Both the position numbers and the translations under genes were made by a program. From positions 1 through 52,625 of the forward strand of contig JAPDIX010000034.1 in NCBI GenBank assembly GCA_029259345.1: a DNA stretch of 52,625 nucleotides, given 5' to 3'. Source of the DNA: Archaeoglobi archaeon (GTDB lineage Archaea; Halobacteriota; Archaeoglobi; Archaeoglobales; Archaeoglobaceae). Shown here piece after piece: positions 9,338 through 18,376 of the stretch. Every line of letters starts with the position of its first letter. Within the stretch, counting starts at the first letter, position 1. A model generated the notes under the pieces. That model had not been told where the DNA came from and did not search any database. It worked only from the letters and a program-made list of their open reading frames with translations.

Positions 9338-10595
9338 ACCATTCGATCTTCTGCTCCACGAACTTCCACAATCCAGCAGTCTTCCAGCTGCACTCCTCTG
9401 TGACCTCATAGATTGCGTAGTCTCCACTCGCTCTGTCGTTCCACTCGTTGAGTTCGATGTATCCTGAAACTGGCTTCACTCCGTATTCACCCTTGCTGTA
9501 TTTCTCGGTAACTTCAGGAATCTTTGCGTTCATAGCATCTGCATCGTAGCTGCCCTTTTCGTTGACAACTTCAATGTAGCTCAGAACGAGAACCCATGCG
9601 CCATCATAAGCGTTCAGAGCATACTGATACGGACTGTCTCCAAATCCTCTCTCCTTGTACTTCTTTGCAAGTTCATCGTACGCCTCACCTTTTGACTCGA
9701 ACAGTGTGCTGAGCATTCTAACCTTGCTCGCCTTGTCACATACTTCAAGCATTTTGTCGCTCAAAGCGGTTCCGTCACAGCCAATCCACACTACATTGAG
9801 CAGTGGGCTGTCATCCTTTGTCTGAGCAAGCATGGTTGCCGCTTCTTCGTAGCTGAAGGCTACAACTGCAACCTCTGAGGCATCGTAGGTTTGAAGAAGG
9901 TCATTAAGCTGTCCCTCAAGCTCTGCGATGAATGGCGAAAAATCAGCCGGTGGTGGTTCAGGATACTCTACGTAGCCTTTAATTTCAATACCTGCATCGT
10001 CAAGCTTTGGTTTTATCGTCTCGTAAAGTCCCTTACCCCAAGCGTTTCCAATGTAGGTTATCAGAACTGCCTTTACACCGAGAGCCTTAAGCTCGGCTGT
10101 AATCGCGTCGGTCTGCAAATCATCAGTTCCAACGAATCTGAATACGTACTTCTTGTCCTCTGGCTTGGTAAGACCAAGCAGAGATGGCAGGGCTGTTGAG
10201 GACGGTGAGATTATGATAATCTTGTTCGACTGGACGTAGCCCATGATGTTCTTAACCTCACCACTTCCCATTGGGCCTATAGCCAGATTTATGCCCTTCG
10301 AATGCAGACTCTGCACTTTCTCAAGGGACACCTTGGGGTCGACTTTCGTATCTTCTACATAGAACTCCACTGTATAGGGCAGCCCCTTCTCCTCGAGATA
10401 TGCGTCTATATCCTCCTTTGCAATTTCAAGGGTGTTCTTAATGCTGTTTCCGTAGGTTGTTAGTGGCCCAGACAGGTCAATCATTACCCCAATCTTAGTA
10501 GGGGTTTTCTCTGCAGTTTGTGTTGGTTGTGCACAAAGTGCAATCACCACTGCCATTAAAACGGCAGCTACCAAAATCTTGCTCTTCCTTCGCAT
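9330..10595 (-). CDS. livK: Branched-chain amino-acid ABC transporter substrate-binding protein
   Basis: Signal/lipobox-like ALCAQPTQTAE; TKIGVMIDLSGPLTTYG periplasmic-binding fold. Confidence 0.85.
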   Translation of the reverse strand: MRRKSKILVAAVLMAVVIALCAQPTQTAEKTPTKIGVMIDLSGPLTTYGNSIKNTLEIAKEDIDAYLEEKGLPYTVEFYVEDTKVDPKVSLEKVQSLHSKGINLAIGPMGSGEVKNIMGYVQSNKIIIISPSSTALPSLLGLTKPEDKKYVFRFVGTDDLQTDAITAELKALGVKAVLITYIGNAWGKGLYETIKPKLDDAGIEIKGYVEYPEPPPADFSPFIAELEGQLNDLLQTYDASEVAVVAFSYEEAATMLAQTKDDSPLLNVVWIGCDGTALSDKMLEVCDKASKVRMLSTLFESKGEAYDELAKKYKERGFGDSPYQYALNAYDGAWVLVLSYIEVVNEKGSYDADAMNAKIPEVTEKYSKGEYGVKPVSGYIELNEWNDRASGDYAIYEVTEECSWKTAGLWKFVEQKIEWYE

Positions 10596-10611
10596 AGCGT
10601 TTGATATAACG

Positions 10612-10623
10612 TTAAAATTTTAA
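10612..10623. promoter_or_regulatory. Perfect palindrome TTAAAATTTTAA in the divergent livK/livH intergenic; candidate bidirectional TATA
   Basis: About 22 bp from the livK ATG and about 26-30 bp from the livH start. Confidence 0.45.
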
Positions 10624-10646
10624 AACTTTACTAAAGGTCTGGGTTG

Positions 10647-11585
10647 ATGGATGTCATTTTCGACCCTGAGATAACAAAAAATATTATAGAAGGTTCTCTG
10701 ATTTACTCCAATCTACTTGTTTTGCTGAGTATAGGCCTCACAATCACATATATAACAACTGCAGTTCCAAATTTCGCTCAAGGCAGCTTTGCAATTTTTG
10801 GCTCGTATATCGCTTTAACAATGCTAAGGCTTTTTGGCATTCATCCCTATACTTCCTTGCCAATTGCCTTTATTTTTGGTGGATTGCTCGGTATTGCCGC
10901 CTACATATTCATTCTTCGCCCCCTTATCAGTAGAGGGGCATCAGTTGTCATTTTGATGATAGCCACCCTCGCCTTTGATTTAATACTTCTGGGAATAATT
11001 GGCTCATATTCCGATACTCTCGCAACCATCACAAGAAAGTCGGCATCCAAATTCACTTTTATTCCCACAGATTTTACAATTCTTTCCTTTTCCGCATCTC
11101 TTTTCGTTTCCTCCCTTGTAATAATCCTTATTCTTGCATCCCTTGTAACTCTGCTTTATAAAACAAAATTTGGAATTGCTTTAAGAGCCTCAATGGAGAA
11201 CCCTGCGCTGGCAGAGGTTATGGGTGTTAATGTTGAACACACAAGAATTTTCTCCTGGTTTCTGTCTGGGGCTTTGGCAGCCATGGCTGGCTGCCTTCTC
11301 CCATTCAAGTATGAAGTAGTGCCGAGCACGGGAGCAATAATAATCGTCTCGATATTTGCCTCAAGCATTGTAGGTGGTCTATCAACAATCTACGGTGCCT
11401 TGCTTGGCGGCTACATCATAGGCTTTTCGGAGACTAGCGTTACTTACGGGCTTTCGACCATCTTTGGGTCGGGGATTCTGCTTTATGGACGCGTTGTATC
11501 TCTACTGGTTCTTGTAGCAACCTTAATCCTCGCGCCAAAGGGACTGACAGGAGTTAAATGGAGGCGATTGCTATGGAGCAAATAA
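10647..11585 (+). CDS. livH: Branched-chain amino-acid ABC transporter permease (LivH-like)
   Basis: Multi-TM; PNFAQGSFAIFGSY; SSIVGGLSTIYGALLGGYIIG. Confidence 0.86.
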   Translation: MDVIFDPEITKNIIEGSLIYSNLLVLLSIGLTITYITTAVPNFAQGSFAIFGSYIALTMLRLFGIHPYTSLPIAFIFGGLLGIAAYIFILRPLISRGASVVILMIATLAFDLILLGIIGSYSDTLATITRKSASKFTFIPTDFTILSFSASLFVSSLVIILILASLVTLLYKTKFGIALRASMENPALAEVMGVNVEHTRIFSWFLSGALAAMAGCLLPFKYEVVPSTGAIIIVSIFASSIVGGLSTIYGALLGGYIIGFSETSVTYGLSTIFGSGILLYGRVVSLLVLVATLILAPKGLTGVKWRRLLWSK

Positions 11586-12616
11586 TTCTCAACATCGCTT
11601 TATGGTTTGGCTTGTACACAATTGTAAGCTTGAGTCTCAACATAGAGTACGGATTTGCCGGAATACCCAATTTCGGTAGAGCACTGGCAGTTTTGATGGG
11701 GGCTTTTACTGTAGGAGGGATCATGAACAGAATTCTGATGTTTTTCTTTGGTATTCAGGGAGGAGCGCTAACAGAGGCAACGGGACAGCTTGCATCTAAC
11801 GTCAATGGTATTATTGCCAGCAATCCGGCTTTTGGGATTGGACTGATTTTTCTTGCGGTGGTTCTATCCATGATTGTTGGTGCTGTGACCGGAGCGCTGT
11901 TCATTCTTCCAAGCGCAAAGCTATCTGAGGATTATCTGGCCATCACCCTGCTTGCCATAAGTGAGGTTGCCTTTATGGTCTTCTACTACCACACAGGCAT
12001 TATTGGAGGGTATTATGGAGTTTCCGTTCCTGATGTATTCGCCTTCATTCCCGGCCAATACAGATCACACGCCTTTGCTGTCCTAGCGCTCTTTTTTGCC
12101 GCAGTTGTTTACATCTTCGTGGAAAGGTTGCTCAACTCTCCCTACGGCAGACTTTTGAGGGCGATGAGAGAGAATGAGAGTGTGGTTGAGGCAATGGGGA
12201 AGAGTGTAATGATTCTGAGAATAAAGACCGCTGCCATAGGCTCTTCCATAGCCGCTATTGCTGGAGCCCTCTTCTCTCTTTACTCCGTCAATGTCATAGC
12301 AACAAGCTTTTCGAGAGTTGAGTGGACGTTCTACCCCTTCCTAATGGTTCTGCTTGGAGGGGCTGGGAACAACAGAGGTGTTGTTGTCGGCACCTTTACC
12401 TTCGTTCTCGTGAAAATAATGCTGACCATGTACAAATACGAGATAAAGAGTGCCCTCATGCTTCCCTTCGAGGCAGTCTGGCTTGAGTATATCCTCTTCG
12501 GCCTGCTAATGTACTTCGTCCTGCTTTACCGCCCGGAGGGGCTAATTAAGGAGAGGCCAATTTTCACAGCACCCATCAAGAAAGTTGTAGCGAAAATCAA
12601 GCATGAAGTGGCTTGA
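11558..12616 (+). CDS. livM: Branched-chain amino-acid ABC transporter permease (LivM-like)
   Basis: Multi-TM; GIPNFGRALAVLMGAF; RLLRAMRENESVVEAMG; LLGGAGNNRGVVVG. Confidence 0.86.
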   Translation: MEAIAMEQIILNIALWFGLYTIVSLSLNIEYGFAGIPNFGRALAVLMGAFTVGGIMNRILMFFFGIQGGALTEATGQLASNVNGIIASNPAFGIGLIFLAVVLSMIVGAVTGALFILPSAKLSEDYLAITLLAISEVAFMVFYYHTGIIGGYYGVSVPDVFAFIPGQYRSHAFAVLALFFAAVVYIFVERLLNSPYGRLLRAMRENESVVEAMGKSVMILRIKTAAIGSSIAAIAGALFSLYSVNVIATSFSRVEWTFYPFLMVLLGGAGNNRGVVVGTFTFVLVKIMLTMYKYEIKSALMLPFEAVWLEYILFGLLMYFVLLYRPEGLIKERPIFTAPIKKVVAKIKHEVA

Positions 12617-13025
12617 AGAGAAAGGAGTAAGATTGGAGAAGGACGAAGGGGTTGAATTGGAGCTTGATGGTAAAAATTTTTTGGTAAAATGTACTTATCT
12701 CGGATTTTTTGAAGGCAAACTCCTTTTGTGTGTTGATTTCGCCTCTCCAACAGCTTCTGAACCCGTGAAGAGGTTTATGGAGAGCTATGCGAGAATAAGG
12801 GGAGCGAGATACGCAGTTGTTGAGGCTGGAGAAGATGTATGGATTTACGATGTGCAGAGAAAAGAGAAATCTGAGGATGTTGATTTGAGAGAACATTCTA
12901 GGATAGAAGTTGATCCCGACAGCAAGGATTTTAGAGTCGCAGTTGCTTATTACAGTTTGATACACTGTCAGTGTGGTGTTGACAATGAAGGTAATAGCGT
13001 TTGTGGGCTACCCTTTGAGCGGTAA
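12603..13025 (+). CDS. Small conserved-looking protein, possible restriction-type nuclease fold (weak)
   Basis: 140 aa ORF overlapping livM stop and next gene's start; LLLCVDFASP...YARIRGARYAVVEAGEDVWIYDV pattern. Confidence 0.6.
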   Translation: MKWLEEKGVRLEKDEGVELELDGKNFLVKCTYLGFFEGKLLLCVDFASPTASEPVKRFMESYARIRGARYAVVEAGEDVWIYDVQRKEKSEDVDLREHSRIEVDPDSKDFRVAVAYYSLIHCQCGVDNEGNSVCGLPFER

Positions 13026-13941
13026 GAGCACAGCTGCGCAGGTTGTAAGAGAGGTTGGGATTCCGGTTGTGGTTTTGGGAGATGTTGTGAGAGAGGAGGC
13101 TGTGAGAAGGGGAGTCGAGCTTACGGATGAGAATCTGGGGAGAATTGCATCTGAACTCAGGCAGAAGGAGGGTATGGATGCAATTGCAAAGAGATGCATC
13201 CCGAAAATAAGAGAGCTTGGGAGCAGTAAGGGGGTTGTGGTTGTTGACGGGATTAGAGGTATAGCTGAAGTTGAGAAGTTTAAAAAAGCATTTGGAGACG
13301 ATTTCGTTCTTATAGCTATTGAAAGTCCACTTGAAGTGAGATTTGAAAGGGCAAAGATGAGGAAGAGGAGCGATGATGTCGAGAAGCTTGAAGATTTGGT
13401 GAAGAGGGATAAAAGGGAAGAATCATGGGGTTTAAAAGAGGCAATGGAAATTGCAGATTTTACAATAGAGAATAAGGGAAGTTATGAGGATTTTATTGAG
13501 ACTGTAAAGCAAATTTTACTCAACATTGCCAGAAATATTGAGGTTGAAATCGAAACAGAAATTCATCCGACGGAGAGCGAGGAAAAGGTTGTTAACGCGA
13601 TTAAAAACATATTTCCGGATGCAGAGATCAAAGTTGAAGACGGTAAGTTGGTGGGTAAGGCTAAAAATCTTGAAAGATTTAGAGAGCTGCTCCGAAGGCA
13701 AAAGATTCTCGACACAGCAAGGAGTGAGATGCTGAAGAGCAGGAAAGGAAACGAGGTGACCGTTTATCTGAACAAGCAGACGGCTACTGTGTCTAAGATT
13801 AACTTCTGTGATTCCGATGCCGTCCTCTCACCGTTAAGAGTAACCTTCAGGCTGAACAATATATCGTTTCAGCTCTTCCTCGATTATCTAGCTCCTGAGA
13901 CAAAGGATGGCAGGCCTGTTAAGGAGATAGACAGATTATGA
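12985..13941 (+). CDS. UPF0200/UPF0201 fusion protein (dephospho-CoA-kinase-like P-loop domain plus C-terminal RNA-binding-like domain)
   Basis: MKVIAFVGYPLSGKSTAAQ P-loop; VVDGIRG; C-terminal EVEIETEIHPTESEEKVVNAIKNIFPD UPF0201-like. Confidence 0.85.
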   Translation: MKVIAFVGYPLSGKSTAAQVVREVGIPVVVLGDVVREEAVRRGVELTDENLGRIASELRQKEGMDAIAKRCIPKIRELGSSKGVVVVDGIRGIAEVEKFKKAFGDDFVLIAIESPLEVRFERAKMRKRSDDVEKLEDLVKRDKREESWGLKEAMEIADFTIENKGSYEDFIETVKQILLNIARNIEVEIETEIHPTESEEKVVNAIKNIFPDAEIKVEDGKLVGKAKNLERFRELLRRQKILDTARSEMLKSRKGNEVTVYLNKQTATVSKINFCDSDAVLSPLRVTFRLNNISFQLFLDYLAPETKDGRPVKEIDRL

Positions 13942-14429
13942 ACGCAATACATCGAATTCTGATGACCACGGATGGGTCAATAACTGCGATAATAGAGGCG
14001 ATAACCCAAAGAGAGGTTAAGGTTCAAACCGTTGAGCAGAAGATTGTTAGGGCTGATGAAAAAACATCAAAGCTCCTCAATGTAGGTGTTGGGGAGGACA
14101 TCAATTACAGGGTTGTGTATCTGAAAGTGGATGGAGATGTTTATGCAAAAGCAGTATCGTACACGCCGATTAAGAGGCTTGACGATAATTTTAAAGAAGA
14201 TTTAATGAGAGCAGACATCCCGATTGGCAGGATAATGAGAAAACACGGAATTGAGGCGAGGAGGGAGATAAGGTGGAGCAAGGTAATTGATGCGAATGAA
14301 AGACTTGCTGAGGAGCTTGGGATAAAAGAGGGGGGAAAAGTTATTGTGAGGAATTACAATATAATTAAGGGTGGAAACGTCCTTATACACATAACAGAGT
14401 TTTTTCCAGTCGAAAAATTTGATTTGTAG
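13938..14429 (+). CDS. DUF98 / chorismate lyase-like protein
   Basis: RILMTTDGSITAIIEAITQREVKV...R.VYLK...; ATGA overlap with the preceding gene. Confidence 0.75.
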   Translation: MNAIHRILMTTDGSITAIIEAITQREVKVQTVEQKIVRADEKTSKLLNVGVGEDINYRVVYLKVDGDVYAKAVSYTPIKRLDDNFKEDLMRADIPIGRIMRKHGIEARREIRWSKVIDANERLAEELGIKEGGKVIVRNYNIIKGGNVLIHITEFFPVEKFDL

Positions 14430-14451
14430 GCACTCCATTAAATTTAAAAAA

Positions 14452-15432
14452 TTATAGAATAATTTCAATACCGAGCTTTTCAGCCAACTCCTTGTAGCGA
14501 TTCCTTATTGTTACTTCGGTAACCCCGGCAACTTCTGCGACCTCTCTCTGAGTCCTCCTCTCACCCAGCAGGATGGAAGCAACATATATCGCCGCAGCAG
14601 CCACGCCTGTTGGACCTCTACCGCTCGTCAGCTCCCTTTCCTCAGCTTTCTTTATAATCTCGATCGCCTTCTTCTGAACCTCTCCACTCAAGCCTAAGGC
14701 GGCACAGAACCTCGGCACATAATCTGCCGGGCTAGTGGGCATGAGCTTCAATCCAAGCTCTCTCGTGATGAACCTGTAAGTTCTGCCTATTTCCTTTCTG
14801 TCAACTCTTGAGTATGTGGCAATTTCATCAAGTGTTCTGGGCACACCTGCCTGTCTGCAGGCAGCATACAGAGCTGCAGCTACAACGCCCTCAATGCTCC
14901 TACCTCTGATGAGGTTCTTTTCAACAGCCTTACGATAAATGACTGCGGCAGTCTCTCTAACACTTTTCGGCATTCCGAGGGCCGAAGCCATTCTGTCAAG
15001 CTCGCTAAGAGCGAAAGCAAGGTTTCTCTCAGTAGCATTGCTTATTCTGATTCTCCTCTGCCACTTTCTAAGCCTGAAAAGCTGTGCCCTGTTCCTAACC
15101 GATATGGCTTTTCCGTAGTAATCTTTGTTGCTCCAGTCAATGATGGTTGACAAGCCTTTATCGTGGATAGTGTAGGTTACGGGGGCGCCAACTCTACTCC
15201 TTTTATCTCTCTGCTCGCTATCAAAGGCTCTCCACTCAGGGCCAGCATCTATATATTTGTCTTCGATTACAAGCCCGCAATCCTGACAGATGAATTCCCC
15301 CCTACGATAATCGCGAATTAAACGCGGGCTTCCACACTCAGGACAGATTTCAATATCCTCCTCTCTTTCTATCTCCTTTCTTTCTACTTCCTTTTCTACT
15401 TCCTTCTCCTTTACCTTTTCTACCTCCGCCAT
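14452..15432 (-). CDS. tfb: Transcription initiation factor B (TFB/TFIIB)
   Basis: Zn ribbon [24 protein letters not shown]; two cyclin repeats; C-terminal [24 protein letters not shown]. Confidence 0.96.
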   Translation of the reverse strand: MAEVEKVKEKEVEKEVERKEIEREEDIEICPECGSPRLIRDYRRGEFICQDCGLVIEDKYIDAGPEWRAFDSEQRDKRSRVGAPVTYTIHDKGLSTIIDWSNKDYYGKAISVRNRAQLFRLRKWQRRIRISNATERNLAFALSELDRMASALGMPKSVRETAAVIYRKAVEKNLIRGRSIEGVVAAALYAACRQAGVPRTLDEIATYSRVDRKEIGRTYRFITRELGLKLMPTSPADYVPRFCAALGLSGEVQKKAIEIIKKAEERELTSGRGPTGVAAAAIYVASILLGERRTQREVAEVAGVTEVTIRNRYKELAEKLGIEIIL

Positions 15433-15667
15433 ACTCCTTCACCGCAAATAAATCTTCAAACACGATTCTCTCGGAGTTTTTCGGTCTGATGAGTGCGTAA
15501 GGGGATGATACTGGACCGATAATGTCGTTAACAGCACCAATATATTCCATCTTCCTTGTAACAACCTTATCCCCAATTTTGGGGATGTATGCAGGATTTA
15601 AAGCAACTACAAGCATTCCAGACTTTGACATGTGTTTAATTTTACCGAGCGGTCTGAGCTTTTTCAT
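15350..15667 (-). CDS. gar1: H/ACA RNP component Gar1
   Basis: [20 protein letters not shown]...[31 protein letters not shown]; Lys/Arg/Gly-rich tail; upstream of tfb. Confidence 0.88.
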   Translation of the reverse strand: MKKLRPLGKIKHMSKSGMLVVALNPAYIPKIGDKVVTRKMEYIGAVNDIIGPVSSPYALIRPKNSERIVFEDLFAVKEYGGGRKGKGEGSRKGSRKKGDRKRGGY

Positions 15668-15690
15668 GCAGTATATAAGGTTTTCGCAAG

Positions 15691-15702
15691 AGTATATATA
15701 CT
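15691..15702. promoter_or_regulatory. AGTATATATACT palindromic TATA upstream of gar1-tfb
   Basis: 12-bp perfect palindrome about 30 bp upstream of the gar1 ATG. Confidence 0.5.
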
Positions 15703-15730
15703 TTTCGCTGAACTCATTTATAATGTTAGT

Positions 15731-15754
15731 GGTTGGTGTGGTGTGGTCGGTTGG
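15731..15754 (+). other. G/T-rich tract with six GG runs, potential two-tetrad G-quadruplex
   Basis: GGTTGGTGTGGTGTGGTCGGTTGG. Confidence 0.4.
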
Positions 15755-15789
15755 TCTTTGGTGTTCCTTCCCAAAAGTATTTAGTAAAT

Positions 15790-15809
15790 CATGTTCAATT
15801 TAGAACATG
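15790..15809. promoter_or_regulatory. Perfect inverted repeat CATGTTC-N6-GAACATG over the start codon of the hydroxyacyl-CoA dehydrogenase gene
   Basis: Read directly; the right arm contains the ATG at 15807. Confidence 0.5.
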
Positions 15810-16919
15810 CTAAGGGTGGGGGTTGTAGGGGCAGGAACGATGGGCGCTGCGATAGCCGCTCTTTTTGCCAACGCTGACTATGACGTGGTTCTTGTTGACG
15901 TAAGTGAGGGAGCCCTGAAGAAGGCTAAGGAAAGGCATGAGGGGGAGATTTTGAGGGAACTTATGGAGGCTGGCTTAAAGAAGAGGGATGATCTGGTTTC
16001 GAAAATAAAATATATCTTGGATATAAAGGACTTGGAAAACTGCTCCTTTGTCGTTGAAGCAATTATTGAAAAGCTCCCCGTAAAAATCGAGCTTTTCGAA
16101 AAGCTTGAGCATATCTTGTCTGAGGACTGCATAATCGCGACCAACACCTCATCATTTAAACCCTCCGAGCTTGCTGTAAAGTTGAAAAGACCAGATAGGT
16201 TCACTTTGTTCCACTTTTCCAATCCTCCCATACTGAGAGAGATTGTAGAGGTCGGAGGAGAGACACTGGCTGAGGAATATATGTCTAAGGTGATTGAAAT
16301 TGTAAAAAGCATAGGGAAAGAGCCCGTCGTGCTGAAAAAAGATAGCAGAGGACACGTATTCAACAGGTTTCTCTGTGCTGCCGTCGCAGCTATAGGTTGG
16401 GACGTGGGAAAATTCTCGCCACCACAAGTTGATGCAGCGGTAAAAAGCCTTGGTTCACCTGTAGGCTTTTTTGAATTGATTGACTACATCGGGATAGACG
16501 TCCTTCTGATGGTTCAGGACAGCCTTATAGAGGCTCATGGTGATAGATTTGAGCTTTCAAAGGGTTTCAGATGGCTGCTTGAAAGGATGGTTGAGTGGGA
16601 CAAACTGGGTAAAAAGAGTGGGGAGGGATTTTACAGGTGGATAAACGGCAGTGCTGCAATTCCTGAAGCTGAACCAGCAGATATCCTTCCAATGGCGGCC
16701 GCAACGGTAAATGAAGCTCTTAGAGAAATTGAAGAGGGTTTAGCTGATAGAGATACCGTGAACAGAGCCTACAGTCTCGCACTTGGCTCACCTGCGGGGG
16801 TGATAGATATTGCAGAAATGCTCGGCTACGCGACAATCCTTGATGTGCTGGATAAAAAATATGGGGAGACGGGGGCGGAGACCTTCAAACCCTGTGAGAT
16901 GCTAAGGAGGATGGTATGA
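15807..16919 (+). CDS. 3-hydroxyacyl-CoA dehydrogenase
   Basis: VGVVGAGTMGAAIAALFA Rossmann; EAIIEKLPVKIELF; NTSSFKPSELA; HFSNPPILREIVEV; C-terminal HCDH domain repeats. Confidence 0.92.
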   Translation: MLRVGVVGAGTMGAAIAALFANADYDVVLVDVSEGALKKAKERHEGEILRELMEAGLKKRDDLVSKIKYILDIKDLENCSFVVEAIIEKLPVKIELFEKLEHILSEDCIIATNTSSFKPSELAVKLKRPDRFTLFHFSNPPILREIVEVGGETLAEEYMSKVIEIVKSIGKEPVVLKKDSRGHVFNRFLCAAVAAIGWDVGKFSPPQVDAAVKSLGSPVGFFELIDYIGIDVLLMVQDSLIEAHGDRFELSKGFRWLLERMVEWDKLGKKSGEGFYRWINGSAAIPEAEPADILPMAAATVNEALREIEEGLADRDTVNRAYSLALGSPAGVIDIAEMLGYATILDVLDKKYGETGAETFKPCEMLRRMV

Positions 16920-18376
16920 GGGAGATAATCTTCAACGGGGATAAGGTTGAAATTTACGACTTTCCGGATGAAGTTGACGTAATCTACCCTCCCGAACCAG
17001 TCTCCACATCTAAACCAGCCCATGAGATTGTAAAAAAGGCGATAGATGATGCAGAGATAAAAGTGAGCAAGAACTCCAAAGTGGTCATAGCCTTTGATGA
17101 CGTAAGTGTTCCTCTACCCCTCCCTCAAACCGATCCAAGAAGGCTCATGGTTAAAGAGGTTTTGAGAAAGTTGAAAGGTATTGGTAAAGACCAGGTGACG
17201 CTTGTATGCGCTACGGGAATGCACAGGAAATGCAGTAATGCGGAACTCAGGCAAATGCTCGGGGAAGTGGCATCAGCTTACAGAGTGGTGAACCATGACT
17301 GCAGGGATGTTGTATCGCTTGGAGAAACCGAAAGTGGATACGTCGTTGAGATAAACAGGTATGCTGCCGAATCGGATGTGATAATCTATCTGAGCGTACC
17401 ATTCCTCCCGATGAACGGAGGATGGAAGTCAATTGCTGTTGGGCTGGGGAGTTACACCTGCATCAGGCAGCATCATCTCCCTCAAGTCCTGAAAAAATCC
17501 TCATATATAAATCCGCATTCAGATATGCACAGAATTATAGAGGAGATTGGCAGGCATGTTGCTGAGCGAATTCCTGTCGTTCATGTTGATGCTGTGTTGA
17601 ACAACAGCTTTTACAGAGGATTTGTCAGCAAAGCATGGGGAAATGTCAGGGGAAACGATAAACTTGGCCAGAAGCTTTTGATGTCTTTATCCAACATGAT
17701 GCCCTCACACATAAAATCAGCAGTAAGGAGAAGATACAGAGCAGGTTACGAGGTTGCCTACGTTGCAGCAGGCGAGGTTGATGAAGTGCATCCTGAAGTG
17801 CTCCAGAGAGTTTACGAGCACAGAGGATTGAAAGTCGGGGAGAAGTACGATGCCCTCATATTCGGACTGCCGAACATGTCCCCTTACAGCGTAAATTCGG
17901 AGCTTAACCCGATTCTGTTCCACACAATGGTAAGGGGATATCTGTGCAACATGTTTGAGAAAATGTTAAGGAAGAGAGCATTTTTTGTTGTTCAGAATCC
18001 TGTTTATGAGGTTTTTGATGAAAAGCAGCATCCCGCTTACCGGGAATTTTACTACAAATACATTTCCAAGGGAAAGACGGACTTTGATGGACTTGAGAGT
18101 GCCGAGAGGCAGCTTGTTGAAAATTCAAAGCTCATGAATGCCTATGGGAATGGACTTGCATATCATCCCGCCCATGCCGTGATTGCCTACTACTGGGGTG
18201 CTCTGGGCATGGAAAGACTTGAAAAGGTTGTAGTTGCTGGCAGCAAGTCCCCAGCTTTAAAACCACTTGGATTCGAGTCGGCTAAGAACATGGATGAGGC
18301 GATAAAAATTTTAAAGGAAATGGGTTGCGGGAAGATTGCTTACGTGAGCATTCCACCCGTATTTTTCACCTATTGA
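16916..18376 (+). CDS. LarA-like (nickel-dependent lactate racemase superfamily, DUF2088) protein
   Basis: FDDVSVPLPLP, CATGMHRKCSNAELRQMLG, HDCRD, GGWKSIAVGLGSYTCIRQHH. Confidence 0.8.
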   Translation: MREIIFNGDKVEIYDFPDEVDVIYPPEPVSTSKPAHEIVKKAIDDAEIKVSKNSKVVIAFDDVSVPLPLPQTDPRRLMVKEVLRKLKGIGKDQVTLVCATGMHRKCSNAELRQMLGEVASAYRVVNHDCRDVVSLGETESGYVVEINRYAAESDVIIYLSVPFLPMNGGWKSIAVGLGSYTCIRQHHLPQVLKKSSYINPHSDMHRIIEEIGRHVAERIPVVHVDAVLNNSFYRGFVSKAWGNVRGNDKLGQKLLMSLSNMMPSHIKSAVRRRYRAGYEVAYVAAGEVDEVHPEVLQRVYEHRGLKVGEKYDALIFGLPNMSPYSVNSELNPILFHTMVRGYLCNMFEKMLRKRAFFVVQNPVYEVFDEKQHPAYREFYYKYISKGKTDFDGLESAERQLVENSKLMNAYGNGLAYHPAHAVIAYYWGALGMERLEKVVVAGSKSPALKPLGFESAKNMDEAIKILKEMGCGKIAYVSIPPVFFTY

